Assembly: GCF_003591485.1 (NCBI RefSeq)
Contig: NZ_QZCF01000001.1
Coordinates: 1-64,000 of the forward strand
Direction: 5' to 3'
Source: Paenibacillus sp. 1011MAR3C5
GTDB taxonomy: Bacteria; Bacillota; Bacilli; Paenibacillales; Paenibacillaceae
Length of the DNA: 64,000 nt
Position numbers and translations under genes: made by a program. The notes under the pieces were generated by a model. The model searched no databases. It saw nothing but the letters and a program-made list of their open reading frames with translations, and was not told the origin of the DNA. This document shows, one piece after another, positions 27,760 to 36,869 of this stretch (the first letter of the stretch is position 1; each line of letters starts with the position of its first letter).

Positions 27760-27781
27760 ATCCGCCTTCTGCAAGGCGGAT
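27760..27781 (-). terminator. Hairpin between bstA and coaBC
   Basis: A near-perfect palindrome atccgcctt-ctgc-aaggcggat with 9-bp arms just after the bstA stop. No proper U tract follows (gtttgatg), so it may only partly terminate or may stabilise the upstream mRNA end. Confidence 0.4.
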
Positions 27782-27786
27782 AGCGC

Positions 27787-28311
27787 TTACCATTCCATTC
27801 GTTCTCTTAAGCTCATAATATGAGCGACATGATGGCTGCCGTGCCAAGCCATATAGGCAAGCAAGAAGGATAATTTCATCTGGCTGCCCTTCTCGGGATG
27901 ATAAAATTGCTTCTCAAAATCAGCTCGCTCCAACGATCGCAGCAACTGCGAGGTTCTCGTATGCAGCCCGTCAATAATAAGCAAGCTTGAATCCGGTGCT
28001 GCACGCAGGGAATCCGCCGTATTCACCCATCGATCCTCATCAAACGGCTTAATCGTCGGATTGGATTCCGTCAATGCGAGCTTGAACCTGGAGAACATGT
28101 TCATGCTGGCATCCGCAAGATGATGCACAACTTGCCGGACTGTCCAGCCTCCTGTGCGGTAATGCGTATCGAGCTGCTCATCGTCCAACCCTTCGATTGC
28201 TGCTCTCAGCTCGCCGGGCAGCTTCTCCACCTCGCTAATCCACTTCTCCATCTGTACCGCCGACATGCCCTCGAACAAAAATTTGCCATTGGGATAACGC
28301 AATTGCTCCAT
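27787..28311 (-). CDS. bstA: DinB-fold bacillithiol transferase-like protein (YfiT/BstA)
   Basis: A 174-residue four-helix protein of the DinB/YfiT superfamily. It matches YfiT throughout: EGLDDEQLDTHYRTGGWTVR, VVHHLADASMNMFSRFK and AWHGSHHVAHIMSLRERM. The three metal-binding His residues (HH near 68, and H-x3-H near 160) are present. BstA-type enzymes join bacillithiol to electrophiles in detoxification; the substrate here is unknown. The ribosome site taggaggag lies right beside three phased dyads (28328-28431) in its upstream region. Confidence 0.85.
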   Translation of the reverse strand: MEQLRYPNGKFLFEGMSAVQMEKWISEVEKLPGELRAAIEGLDDEQLDTHYRTGGWTVRQVVHHLADASMNMFSRFKLALTESNPTIKPFDEDRWVNTADSLRAAPDSSLLIIDGLHTRTSQLLRSLERADFEKQFYHPEKGSQMKLSFLLAYMAWHGSHHVAHIMSLRERMEW

Positions 28312-28327
28312 GATAAACTCCTCCTAA

Positions 28328-28431
28328 ACGTTTTGTGAAACAAAACTGACTTCGCAAGTCCAAACTTTACGTTTTGCGGGACAAAACAGATTAAATAAGC
28401 TTAGGACCAAACGTTTTGTGAAACAAAACTG
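28328..28431. repeat. Three 21-bp dyad repeats at 41-42-bp spacing upstream of bstA
   Basis: Copies lie at 28328-28348, 28369-28389 and 28411-28431. Each has the form acgttttg-tgaa-acaaaac followed by tg or ag; copies 1 and 3 are identical and copy 2 differs in the loop (cggg) and end. Each is an inverted repeat of GTTTTGT with ACAAAAC. Starts are 41 and 42 bases apart, about four helical turns, so all would face the same side of the DNA. A small hairpin, gactt-cgc-aagtc, lies between copies 1 and 2. They sit directly upstream of the bstA ribosome site, as operators or RNA hairpins. Confidence 0.85.
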
Positions 28432-28624
28432 GCATCATCATCTGCTGCTTCTGTTAGGTGTAATATAACGGATGCACTTGTATGGGACTAGATGTTTTGC
28501 GTTGCATTATGCGATTATTCAGATCGGCCGAGCAACAGCGCAAGAGCTGCATTCTCCCCTTATCATATCATAATGCGTGCCAAAAACTAGACACTGCGCA
28601 TCGGCAACCGGCAATCACTTTTTG
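28432..28624. other. Remainder of the bstA upstream gap
   Basis: A degenerate fourth half-dyad (gatgttttgcgttgc, 28491-28505) is the only related sequence. No reading frame, promoter pair or strong terminator is convincing in the rest. Confidence 0.4.
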
Positions 28625-28810
28625 CTATTGGATCATGTATTGAATGACCCCGATAGATAAAAAAACAACAACTAAGACAATAACAAAAGCTATGAAGAAA
28701 TTCAGGACAGAAGAACGTCCCCTGTTCATATTCTTCAAGGATTGAACTTGCTTCTCCAGAGTATGGATCTGCTGCTTCAGCTCCTGGATATCGCGTTTCT
28801 CGTCAGACAT
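28625..28810 (-). CDS. Small coiled-coil, single-pass membrane protein
   Basis: A 61-residue protein: residues 4-27 are a charged heptad-like helix (IQELKQQIHTLEKQVQSL) and residues 36-58 are one hydrophobic helix (FFIAFVIVLVVVFLSIGVI). Site agggaggcgg precedes the ATG. No family recognised. It is one of four accessory genes between rpoZ and coaBC. Confidence 0.75.
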   Translation of the reverse strand: MSDEKRDIQELKQQIHTLEKQVQSLKNMNRGRSSVLNFFIAFVIVLVVVFLSIGVIQYMIQ

Positions 28811-28962
28811 TGGACCGCCGCCTCCCTGACAGAAATAATATGATCCGTCTATTCCGTTATTTCATAGGTACGTACGTTCCGTCCGTAATCTCACAGCGCT
28901 ATTCGTCTATTACTCTAGCCTAGATGATTAGAATCTTTACACCGCGATTGCATTTTATAAAC

Positions 28963-29400
28963 CTACTGCGTCTTTCTGCTGCTTCTGACAGCAGTCTGAA
29001 GCTCCATATTGTCATTGTTCTTAGCCGCGTCCAGCAACTCCTGGTAGGCTTCCGTCTCCATCCCGTAGATCGCAATCCTGCCTTCATCATTGTAATGGAC
29101 GCCCCAGCCGTACTTCTTCGGCAGCTGGGAAGCTCTCATGCAAGGATGGCTCTTCGCCAGCAGCTCATCCCGCAAGCGGGAGCGTTCAGCCTCAGGCATA
29201 TCCGGATCAAAGCCCTTATGCTTGAGATACACCTCGAACAACTGCTCCTCGAAAGTAAATTGATAGGGCTGAGCGGACAATAACTCATACTGAATCACAT
29301 GCGCCGGCTTGCTCTCCCGCTTCGATACCGGCACAACTCCCGTCTCAACCGGACAGTCCGGCGCAACGGCCACAAACATATTAGTCCAATGTCTAATCAT
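28963..29400 (-). CDS. DUF6157 family protein
   Basis: A 145-residue cytosolic protein. Conserved stretches are FVAVAPDCPVETGVVP near residue 9, FTFEEQLFEVYLKHKG near residue 49, and RASQLPKKYGWGVHYNDEG near residue 88, as in the DUF6157 family of unknown function. Site ataggagttaatagcg precedes the ATG. It is translated in the same direction as its neighbours but separated by 150 bases from the next gene. Confidence 0.75.
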   Translation of the reverse strand: MIRHWTNMFVAVAPDCPVETGVVPVSKRESKPAHVIQYELLSAQPYQFTFEEQLFEVYLKHKGFDPDMPEAERSRLRDELLAKSHPCMRASQLPKKYGWGVHYNDEGRIAIYGMETEAYQELLDAAKNNDNMELQTAVRSSRKTQ

Positions 29401-29447
29401 CGCTATTAACTCCTATCGAACAAATTCCGCACCTGGCGTTTCGTTTC

Positions 29448-29660
29448 CTACACTCGTTTATCCATAATATGTTTTTTATCCTCTTGAACCTCTTTCCGAA
29501 GTTCCTTGATCTCTGCGATCAGAATATCCATTTTCTGCGACACATTAGAATTGTCGATTGCACTGCGAATCACCAAACTCAAAATCAGTAAAAACAAAAC
29601 AGATAAAATAACTACGAATATGATTCCTCCCACGCCCGATCCCCCCAACATGTTATTCAT
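29448..29660 (-). CDS. Small single-pass membrane protein with coiled-coil tail
   Basis: A 70-residue protein with a hydrophobic helix at residues 10-33 (GGIIFVVILSVLFLLILSLV) and a charged helical tail ending KELRKEVQEDKKHIMDKRV. It mirrors the domain order of the gene at 28625 in reverse (helix first, coiled coil second). Function unknown. The ribosome site is weak (gagag close to the ATG). Confidence 0.65.
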   Translation of the reverse strand: MNNMLGGSGVGGIIFVVILSVLFLLILSLVIRSAIDNSNVSQKMDILIAEIKELRKEVQEDKKHIMDKRV

Positions 29661-29702
29661 CTCTCACAGTACTTATCCCCATACCTATATGACTGTCCAG
29701 AC

Positions 29703-29740
29703 AAAAAAAGAGGTGTATCCCTGTCTCCAGTTCACACCTC
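29703..29740 (-). terminator. Terminator after rpoZ
   Basis: Minus-strand arms gaggtgt and acacctc enclose a 17-base loop and are followed by seven T residues. It separates remA-gmk-rpoZ from the accessory genes and coaBC, unlike a single run-on operon. Confidence 0.8.
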
Positions 29741-29762
29741 ATGCTTTGATCAATCTGCCGTG

Positions 29763-29972
29763 CTATTCGTCTTTCGCTCCAAGCGATTCCACTTGAATCA
29801 CGTCGCCGTAAATTTCTTCAAGGGCTACGCCGACATACTTATGCGAGCGGGGATTCACCAGTTCGGACTTCTCTCCGTTGCGCAGCATACGCGCCCTTCT
29901 GGAAGCGGCTACGACAAGCGTGTATTTGCTGTCTACCTTCTTCACCATTTCGTCAATGGATGGATACAACAT
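29763..29972 (-). CDS. rpoZ: RNA polymerase omega subunit
   Basis: A 69-residue protein with the omega signature YPSIDEMVKKVDSKYTLVV and ASRRARML, and a C-terminal KYVGVALEEIYGDVI. It helps assemble RNA polymerase by clamping the beta-prime subunit. It lies 16 bases after gmk, as in Bacillus, with site tgaggagaatg before the ATG. Confidence 0.96.
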   Translation of the reverse strand: MLYPSIDEMVKKVDSKYTLVVAASRRARMLRNGEKSELVNPRSHKYVGVALEEIYGDVIQVESLGAKDE

Positions 29973-29988
29973 TAGACATTCTCCTCAC

Positions 29989-30600
29989 TCAGGCTTTCTC
30001 AATTGTGGTCTTCATTCCCATTACATAAGGCATGAAGTGTTCCCTGCGGCAATGCTCGGCAATCACAATACTGCGAATCCGATCGCAAGCCGCATCTATC
30101 TCATCATTAATAACGGCATAATCATAATGGCTAAGGAGATTCATTTCCTCGACGGCGACATTCATGCGGGTATCGATGATATCCTGCGTTTCCGTACCGC
30201 GTCCCGTAATCCGCTGCTTAAGCTCATCCAGCGACGGCGGCAGCAGAAAGATAAAGATCGCCTCCGGGAAGTTTTTCTTCACCTTGAGCGCGCCTTGCAC
30301 TTCGATCTCGAGAATGACATCCTTGCCCCCCGCAAGCGTACGGTCGACAAAATCACGAGGAGTCCCGTAATAGTTGCCCACGTATTCTGCGTGTTCGAGC
30401 AGCGCGTCGCGCGCGATCATATCCTGGAACTGCTCTCTCGTTTTAAAAAAGTAATTAACGCCTTCAACCTCGCCCTGTCTCGGTTGCCTGGTTGTGGCCG
30501 ATACGGAATACACAATCTCCGGCATTCTTGCGCGAAGCGCAGTGCATACGGTTCCTTTTCCCACTCCGGCAGGACCGGACAAAACAATTAACAATCCCAT
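29989..30600 (-). CDS. gmk: Guanylate kinase
   Basis: A 203-residue enzyme converting GMP to GDP. It has [16 protein letters not shown] (P-loop) at the start, [19 protein letters not shown] (GMP site) near residue 35 and [16 protein letters not shown] near residue 97. I chose ATG 30600 because ggggag lies 10 bases upstream; ATG 30609 is too close to that site. It follows remA closely. Confidence 0.96.
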   Translation of the reverse strand: MGLLIVLSGPAGVGKGTVCTALRARMPEIVYSVSATTRQPRQGEVEGVNYFFKTREQFQDMIARDALLEHAEYVGNYYGTPRDFVDRTLAGGKDVILEIEVQGALKVKKNFPEAIFIFLLPPSLDELKQRITGRGTETQDIIDTRMNVAVEEMNLLSHYDYAVINDEIDAACDRIRSIVIAEHCRREHFMPYVMGMKTTIEKA

Positions 30601-30619
30601 TTGTTCCATACTCCCCGTA

Positions 30620-30880
30620 CTATTCGTCGTTATCGTCATCCTTGGTGGATAATCGATGGGCAACCGTCTCCGGTTGAACCGCAGATAAGATCACATGATC
30701 GCTGTCGGTAATGATAACCGCGCGAGTCCGGCGGCCGTATGTCGCGTCGATCAGCATGTGGCGATCCCGTGCTTCTTGAATGATGCGCTTGATCGGAGCC
30801 GATTCCGGGCTCACGATCGAGATAATGCGATTCGCAGATACAATATTCCCGAATCCGATATTAATGAGCTTAATAGCCAA
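30620..30880 (-). CDS. remA: Extracellular matrix regulator RemA
   Basis: An 86-residue DUF370 protein: [18 protein letters not shown] and [19 protein letters not shown]. RemA is a ring-forming DNA-binding protein that turns on biofilm-matrix genes in Bacillus. The start is a TTG (30878-30880) with a strong ggaggggga site before it. In Bacillus it follows yloC; here the gene before it is yitJ. A promoter is proposed at 31024-31052. Confidence 0.94.
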   Translation of the reverse strand: MAIKLINIGFGNIVSANRIISIVSPESAPIKRIIQEARDRHMLIDATYGRRTRAVIITDSDHVILSAVQPETVAHRLSTKDDDNDE

Positions 30881-31023
30881 GCCAGGTCCCCCTCCGCCTA
30901 CGGTCCTTCTATGCGCAATGATAGGTGCCGATTCCCAAAAAACGACAGACCATTGCTCTATTGTTGACGAAAAAATGAATGAGCATACGTACTTCGACTG
31001 CCGTCCGCTCCAACTTATGCCTT

Positions 31024-31052
31024 ATTCTAATTGATTTCTTCCCTTGGAACAA
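31024..31052 (-). promoter_or_regulatory. Possible sigma-A promoter for remA-gmk-rpoZ
   Basis: Minus-strand -35 ttgttc and -10 tagaat are 17 bases apart. It would give a leader of about 135 bases before the remA TTG. Boxes match only moderately. Confidence 0.35.
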
Positions 31053-31092
31053 GCAAAAGTTAGGTGACATCCATATTTCGGATGATCAGAAG

Positions 31093-32973
31093 CTAGCGTT
31101 TTGTTTTTTCCCACACGTATTGAGTCAGCTGTACAGCCATGTCATAGAACATAAATGGCGTAATCAGATAGATTCCGTTAAAGTGCTGAAGCGCGCAATC
31201 CAGCAGCTCCTTCGCGATCTGTACGCCTTCCGCTCGGCCTGCTGGACCTTCCAATCCGGTCATGCGGGCACGGACGTCGTCCGACAGCTGAATGCCTGGA
31301 ACCTCGTTATGCAGATATTCCGCGTTCCGTCCGTTCGCAAGCGGCATAATGCCGATGAAAACAGGGACGCTGAGATGCTTGGTCGATTCCGCAATTCGCT
31401 CGATCAGCCCTGTATCGTAAACTGGCTGCGTCATAATGTAATCCGCTCCGGAAGCGATCTTCCGCTCCAGCCGCTGAACTGCCTTGTCCAGATGTTTGAC
31501 ATTCGGGTTGAACGCTGCGCCTACGACAAACTTCGCTTTCTGCTTGAGCGGTTTGCCGGAGAAGGCTACGCCTTCGTTCAGTTGCTTGATCATCCGGATC
31601 ATCTCGAAGGACGTTAGATCGTAGACCGAGCTCGAATCCGGCAAATCTCCGAATCTAGCAGGGTCGCCCGTTACGGCAAGAACGTGATCGATGCCAAGCG
31701 CGTCCAGCCCCATCATATGCGACTGCGTGCCAATCAGATTGCGATCGCGTGCAGCGATATGGACAAGCGGACGGATGTCTATCTTCTCTTGCAGCAGAGC
31801 GGCAAGCGCAATGTTGCTCATACGCGTAACGGCAAGCGAGTTGTCCGCCATCGTCACGGCGTCCGCCTTCGCATCTCTCAGCGCAGCAGCGCCCTCCATA
31901 AATTTGCGGATATCCAGATCGCGCGGCGGGTCAAGCTCAACGATCACCGTATGGCGCTCCTTCACCAAATCTACCAAAGAAGGCTGCTGGTGAATGTCCC
32001 CGTAGGACCCTTGCTCCGACTGCTTCGGCGCGCTCTCGCGCACTAGTGTCGCTTGGCGCTTGGCCGCGGCTGCCGCTCCCGGCTGAGGTACGTAATTTTC
32101 AAGAGAAGCTGCCATTGCAGCAACATGCTCCGGCGTCGTGCCGCAGCAGCCGCCGATAATGCGGGCGCCGCGATCCGCGAACTTGCGGGCGCATTCCGCG
32201 AAGTAATCCGGCCCGGCGGAATACGTATATTTGCCGTCTACATAATCCGGGATACCGGCATTCGGGTATACGGAGAACGGCAATGCTACTGACGCGTTGA
32301 TAGAATCCATCGAACGCATAATGCCGTTAGGGCCGCTGCGGCAGTTGAAGCCGACTACATCGGCCCCCAGCGCCTGAAGCTGGCTGAATGCATCCGCCAG
32401 CGCAACGCCGTCCGCCGTACGTCCTGAATCTTCAACAGCGAATTGGCAAATGATCGGAATATCCGTAAGCTCGCGTGCGATCCGAACCGCCAGCTTCATC
32501 TCTTCCAGATCATAAAACGTCTCAAGCAACAGCCCGTCGACGCCTTCCTCGACCAATACCTTCATCTGCTTCTCGTAGGCGTCGATGACGCGCTTCGTCC
32601 GCAAGTTCTTCAGCTTGCCGTCACGGATCGAGCCCACAGAGCCCACTACATAGGCATCCGCGCCAACGGCTGAGCGGGCAATCCGCACGCCTGCGCGGTT
32701 AATGGCTTCCATCTCGCCCTCCAGCCCGTGCCTTGACAGCTTCTCCAGGTTGGCGGAGTATGTGTTCGTCTCGATCAGCCTTGCGCCCGCTTCATAATAA
32801 TGACGGTGCACGCTCTCGATGACTTCAGGTTTGAGCGTATTGAATTCCTCATATGAAACGCCGACAGGGAACCCCATCTGATAGAGATAGGTTCCCATGG
32901 CTCCGTCGCCTACCAGGATGCGCTCTGCCAGCGCTTCCCTCAGATCCGGTCTTCTCAATTGTTCCACGCCCAT
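31093..32973 (-). CDS. yitJ: Bifunctional homocysteine S-methyltransferase / methylenetetrahydrofolate reductase (YitJ)
   Basis: A 626-residue fusion. The N-terminal half (residues 1-300) is a zinc-dependent homocysteine methyltransferase with GDGAMGTYLYQMG, ETNTYSANLEKL and the zinc cysteines VGFNCRSGP and IIGGCCGTTPEH. The C-terminal half (about 345-620) is MTHFR: VIVELDPPRDLDIRKF, AVTGDPARFGDLPD and IMTQPVYDTGLIE. It joins folate one-carbon units to methionine synthesis. Start 32973 follows aggtg; it lies just after dapF. No SAM riboswitch is seen. Confidence 0.95.
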   Translation of the reverse strand: MGVEQLRRPDLREALAERILVGDGAMGTYLYQMGFPVGVSYEEFNTLKPEVIESVHRHYYEAGARLIETNTYSANLEKLSRHGLEGEMEAINRAGVRIARSAVGADAYVVGSVGSIRDGKLKNLRTKRVIDAYEKQMKVLVEEGVDGLLLETFYDLEEMKLAVRIARELTDIPIICQFAVEDSGRTADGVALADAFSQLQALGADVVGFNCRSGPNGIMRSMDSINASVALPFSVYPNAGIPDYVDGKYTYSAGPDYFAECARKFADRGARIIGGCCGTTPEHVAAMAASLENYVPQPGAAAAAKRQATLVRESAPKQSEQGSYGDIHQQPSLVDLVKERHTVIVELDPPRDLDIRKFMEGAAALRDAKADAVTMADNSLAVTRMSNIALAALLQEKIDIRPLVHIAARDRNLIGTQSHMMGLDALGIDHVLAVTGDPARFGDLPDSSSVYDLTSFEMIRMIKQLNEGVAFSGKPLKQKAKFVVGAAFNPNVKHLDKAVQRLERKIASGADYIMTQPVYDTGLIERIAESTKHLSVPVFIGIMPLANGRNAEYLHNEVPGIQLSDDVRARMTGLEGPAGRAEGVQIAKELLDCALQHFNGIYLITPFMFYDMAVQLTQYVWEKTKR

Positions 32974-32982
32974 AATCGTCAC

Positions 32983-33813
32983 CTACAACCCGCCGCGGAA
33001 TACTTCCGCAGCAGGCCCTGTCATATAGACGTGATTGTCTTCCTCATTCCATTCGATCAGCAAATCTCCGCCCTTCAGGGAGATCGTCGCTGTACGGTCT
33101 GTTGCTCCTGTAAGCACGGATGCGACAAGCGTCGCGCATGCTCCGGTGCCGCAAGCAAGCGTCGGTCCGGCACCGCGCTCCCATACCCGCATATCGGCTT
33201 GCGAACGCGAATTGACCGTTACGAATTCCACATTGATCTTGCGCGGGAACATGGGATGTGTCTCCAGCTTGGGACCCCATGTTTCCAGATCGAATCCGAC
33301 TGCGTCATCCACATAGATCACGCAGTGCGGATTGCCCATCGATACAGCCGTGAAGGCAAACTCGCGGCCGTCCACTTCGATTGGATGCTCAATAACGCGT
33401 TCCGCATCTACGGTAGTCGGCACTTGCAGGCCGCCCAGAATCGGCTCGCCCATATCGACGCGCACCGTTTGCACTTTGCCGCCATCGATAGTCAGCTGTA
33501 CCTTTTGCACGCCAGCTCCAAGCGTCTCGACCGTAATCTCTTCCTGATTAGTTAGGCCATTGTCATAGACGTATTTCGCCACGCAGCGAATCGCGTTGCC
33601 GCATTGCTCCGCTTCGGAACCGTCGGAATTGATAATCCGCATGCGGAAGTCCGCCTTCTCCGAAGGTAGAATATAGACAAGTCCGTCAGCGCCGATACCG
33701 AAGAAACGGTTGCAGAGCGATTCCGCAAGCTGCGCTGCGTTGTCCGGCAGCGCCTGCTCTCCCGATACGACGATAAAGTCATTGCCAAGACCGTGCATTT
33801 TCGTGAAGTTCAT
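32983..33813 (-). CDS. dapF: Diaminopimelate epimerase
   Basis: A 276-residue enzyme converting LL- to meso-diaminopimelate for peptidoglycan and lysine. Both catalytic cysteines are present: EQCGNAIRCVAKY near residue 74 and ACGTGACATLVAS near residue 222. It starts MNFTKMHGLGNDFIVV. Site aaggagagatcgatag precedes the ATG. A 10-bp inverted repeat lies in its leader at 33840-33873. It is co-directional with yitJ, 9 bases apart. Confidence 0.97.
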   Translation of the reverse strand: MNFTKMHGLGNDFIVVSGEQALPDNAAQLAESLCNRFFGIGADGLVYILPSEKADFRMRIINSDGSEAEQCGNAIRCVAKYVYDNGLTNQEEITVETLGAGVQKVQLTIDGGKVQTVRVDMGEPILGGLQVPTTVDAERVIEHPIEVDGREFAFTAVSMGNPHCVIYVDDAVGFDLETWGPKLETHPMFPRKINVEFVTVNSRSQADMRVWERGAGPTLACGTGACATLVASVLTGATDRTATISLKGGDLLIEWNEEDNHVYMTGPAAEVFRGGL

Positions 33814-33839
33814 CTATCGATCTCTCCTTGTAGGCCAAT

Positions 33840-33873
33840 GTATGCTAATCTATCATCATTCCTATTAGCATAC
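33840..33873 (-). promoter_or_regulatory. Inverted repeat in the dapF upstream region
   Basis: Perfect 10-bp arms gtatgctaat (33840-33849) and attagcatac (33864-33873) with a 14-base spacer, 27 bases before the dapF start. It may be an operator dyad or a leader hairpin near the ribosome site. I cannot name a regulator. Confidence 0.6.
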
Positions 33874-33930
33874 CGTAAAGGAGAAAGAAACGCTATTCAT
33901 AATTTGCATCAACATTTGTACTTTTCCGCG

Positions 33931-36714
33931 TTATCTGGCAGCCGTCTGAGGACCTAGCGGCCATTTGGAATTGGTTTTGGTTTTACCGGATTTGCCGAGC
34001 ACGCTGCCAATGCCCATCACGAAGGTCGGAATTCCCGCCGCGACAAATACCAGACACCATTCGCGGAATCCGATCGGTACCGTCTTGAAGATCGGCTGCA
34101 GCGCTTCAATATATAGAACGCCGATCATAAGCAGCAGCGATGAAAGAACCGCCAGCACCAAATATTTGTTCTGGAACGGATTGCGATGGAAGATCGAGCG
34201 CGAGCTGCGGCAATCGAATACGTGGATAAGCTGCGCCATGACGAGTGTCGCAAACGCGACAGTCTGGGCCTTCATCAATCCGTCGGCCGTGCCAGCACCC
34301 TCTCGCAGCGTAATCCAGAAGGCGCCAAGCGTACAGATGCCGATCAGGACGCCCCTGCTAATAATTTTCCAACCCAGCCTGCGGGCAAAAATATTCTCTT
34401 TGGCAGAGCGCGGCTTCTGCTGCATCAGATCCTTCTCCGCCTGATCGACGCCCAGCGCCATCGCCGGCAGGCCGTCTGTGACCAAGTTCACCCACAAAAT
34501 TTGAATCGGTACGAGCGGAAGCGGCAGCCCCGCCATCATGGCGAGGAACATGACCAATATCTCGCCAACGTTGGATGCAAGCAGATATCGAATGAACTTG
34601 CGAATGTTCTCATAGATGCCCCTGCCCTCTTCAATCGCCGCTACAATGGTTGAGAAGTTATCGTCGCTCAGAATAAGAGCGGAAGCCTCCTTCGATACGT
34701 CGGTTCCCGTAATGCCCATGGAGATGCCGATATCCGCGGCCTTGATCGCAGGCGCGTCGTTGACTCCGTCGCCCGTCATCGCCACCACATGCCCTTTGCG
34801 CTGCATCGCCTTGACGATACGAAGCTTGTGCTCCGGGGATACTCGGGCAAAGACATACGTATTGTCAACCAGCCGATCGAGCTGCTCGTCGTCCATCGCC
34901 TCCAGCTGTCTTCCGCTCATGGCAATGCCGCCGCGTGGCATGATGCCCAGTTGGCTGGCGATCGCTTCCGCCGTCAACTGGTGGTCTCCCGTAATCATGA
35001 CCGTCTTGATGCCCGCTCTGCGGCAGGTCGCAATGGCATCCTTTACTTCGCGGCGCGGCGGATCGATCATGCCGGCCAGCCCTACGAAGATCAGATTGTT
35101 CTCCGCTTCCTCTTCTGTCTCGCATCTCTCCGTTGACCGCAAATCCCGATAAGCAAAGCCTAATACGCGAAGCGCGGACTGTGCCATCACTTCTCCCGCC
35201 TCCGCGCATTTTCGCTTCAGCGTATTGGTGAATGGAACAACCTTGCCGTCCCATAGGACATAAGCACATTGCTCCATTAGCATATCCGGCGCACCTTTTG
35301 TGCAGAGCAAGCGGCCGCCTTGATGGGAAAGCAGCACCGACATCCGCTTCCGCTCCGAATCAAACGGAAACTCCTTGACCCGCTGATAGAGCGCCTCCAG
35401 CGACTTGGCCGATGAGCCCAGCTTGGTTGCCAGCACCGCAAGCGCGCCTTCCGTCGGATCGCCTTTCAGCGTCCACTCCTGCTGCGGCTCCTTGCTTTTG
35501 CGGCGCTTCGGCTCCTCCGGCTCCGACCTGACCAGCAAAGCGTTATTGCAGAGCGCGCTAATTTGCAACAGCCGCTTGATCGACTGGTCGTTTTTCAAGT
35601 CAAGCGCCTTGCCGTCTTCATAGATAGCGCCCGTCGGATCGTAGCCCTCACCGCTAACCTCCAGCTTGCGGCCGCCGACCCAGACATGGGTGACCGTCAT
35701 CTTATTCTGCGTCAGTGTTCCTGTTTTGTCCGAGCAGATGACGGAAGCGCAGCCGAGTGTCTCTACGGAAGGAAGCTTGCGGACGATAGCCTTGCGCTTG
35801 ATCATCCGCTGGACGCCGAGCGCCAGCGCAATCGTCACGATCGCAGGCAAGCCTTCTGGTATAGCCGCCACCGCGAGGCTTACGCCAGCGAGGAACATGC
35901 CATATGCCGGCTGGCCATGCAGGATGCCAGCCACTACAACCATGACCGTCAAGCCGATCGCTACAACAATGAGCAGCTTGCCGAGCTGTTCCAGCCGATG
36001 CTGCAACGGCGTCTCCATCGACTCCGTCTCTTGAATCAGACCGGCAATCTTGCCCATCTCCGTCGCCATGCCCGTCCGGATGACGACCCCCCTTGCTGTC
36101 CCGCGCGTAACCATCGTTCCCATAAAGCCGATATTCCGCTGGTCGCCAAGCGGCAGCTCTTCATCCCCAATGACCGCGGCATGCTTCCCGACAGGAACGG
36201 ATTCGCCCGTTAAGGCCGATTCCTCTATGTAGCAGCTGTTGGCCTCGATAAATCGGAGGTCGGCAGGCACGCGGTCCCCGCTTTCGAGATAAACGATATC
36301 CCCGTTCACCAGATCTTTGGCGGCGACGGTAACCAGCTCACCGCCCCGCATTACCTTGGCCGAAGGGGCCGATAGCTCCTTAAGCGCCCGGAGCGAACGC
36401 TCAGCCCGGAATTCCTGCATAAAGCCAAGGACTGCATTCAGCACGATAATAGCCACAATCGTAATCGCGTCCAGGTATTCGCCAAGCAATCCCGATATTA
36501 AGGTGGCGCCCATCAGAATGAGCACCATGAAATCTTTGAACTGATTCAGGAAAAGCACAATCGGCGAGATTCGCTCTCCTTCAGACAGCTCATTGTGTCC
36601 GTGCTTTTCGAGCCTCTCCGCAGCTGCGGACGGCTTAAGTCCGTTTTCTTGCGAACTGCCGAGCGTCTCAAGAAGCTCGCTTGTCCCCATCTGATGCCAT
36701 TTCAATTGTTCCAT
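33931..36714 (-). CDS. Calcium-translocating P-type ATPase (YloB, PMCA/SERCA type)
   Basis: A 927-residue P2A ATPase with about ten membrane helices. Motifs are TGESVPVGK (actuator), [18 protein letters not shown] (M4 calcium site), [13 protein letters not shown] with the phosphorylated Asp, KGAPDML, and [19 protein letters not shown]6 holds [11 protein letters not shown], the Asn/Asp of the calcium site. It pumps Ca2+ out of the cytosol; YloB acts during sporulation in Bacillus. Start 36714 follows gggaggg. It is divergent from rqcH. Confidence 0.93.
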   Translation of the reverse strand: MEQLKWHQMGTSELLETLGSSQENGLKPSAAAERLEKHGHNELSEGERISPIVLFLNQFKDFMVLILMGATLISGLLGEYLDAITIVAIIVLNAVLGFMQEFRAERSLRALKELSAPSAKVMRGGELVTVAAKDLVNGDIVYLESGDRVPADLRFIEANSCYIEESALTGESVPVGKHAAVIGDEELPLGDQRNIGFMGTMVTRGTARGVVIRTGMATEMGKIAGLIQETESMETPLQHRLEQLGKLLIVVAIGLTVMVVVAGILHGQPAYGMFLAGVSLAVAAIPEGLPAIVTIALALGVQRMIKRKAIVRKLPSVETLGCASVICSDKTGTLTQNKMTVTHVWVGGRKLEVSGEGYDPTGAIYEDGKALDLKNDQSIKRLLQISALCNNALLVRSEPEEPKRRKSKEPQQEWTLKGDPTEGALAVLATKLGSSAKSLEALYQRVKEFPFDSERKRMSVLLSHQGGRLLCTKGAPDMLMEQCAYVLWDGKVVPFTNTLKRKCAEAGEVMAQSALRVLGFAYRDLRSTERCETEEEAENNLIFVGLAGMIDPPRREVKDAIATCRRAGIKTVMITGDHQLTAEAIASQLGIMPRGGIAMSGRQLEAMDDEQLDRLVDNTYVFARVSPEHKLRIVKAMQRKGHVVAMTGDGVNDAPAIKAADIGISMGITGTDVSKEASALILSDDNFSTIVAAIEEGRGIYENIRKFIRYLLASNVGEILVMFLAMMAGLPLPLVPIQILWVNLVTDGLPAMALGVDQAEKDLMQQKPRSAKENIFARRLGWKIISRGVLIGICTLGAFWITLREGAGTADGLMKAQTVAFATLVMAQLIHVFDCRSSRSIFHRNPFQNKYLVLAVLSSLLLMIGVLYIEALQPIFKTVPIGFREWCLVFVAAGIPTFVMGIGSVLGKSGKTKTNSKWPLGPQTAAR

Positions 36715-36869
36715 CCCATGATTCCCTCCCGTTGGTTGCCGTTCCAGCGGACAGCCCATACTTACGCTAAATGTATTCGGACAGCCTATAAAATATCCCA
36801 GAGAGGCTTAAGTTTTTGTCCCGAATATGGCATGATAGAGTCATACTGCAAAAGAGAGGTACACTAATT

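Noticed and set aside
28328..28431. CRISPR array
   Set aside because: Only three units, each an internal dyad, spacers about 20 bases with no cas genes nearby.
32974..33930. SAM riboswitch for yitJ
   Set aside because: The gene starts 10 bases after dapF and no S-box-like core is seen upstream of dapF either.
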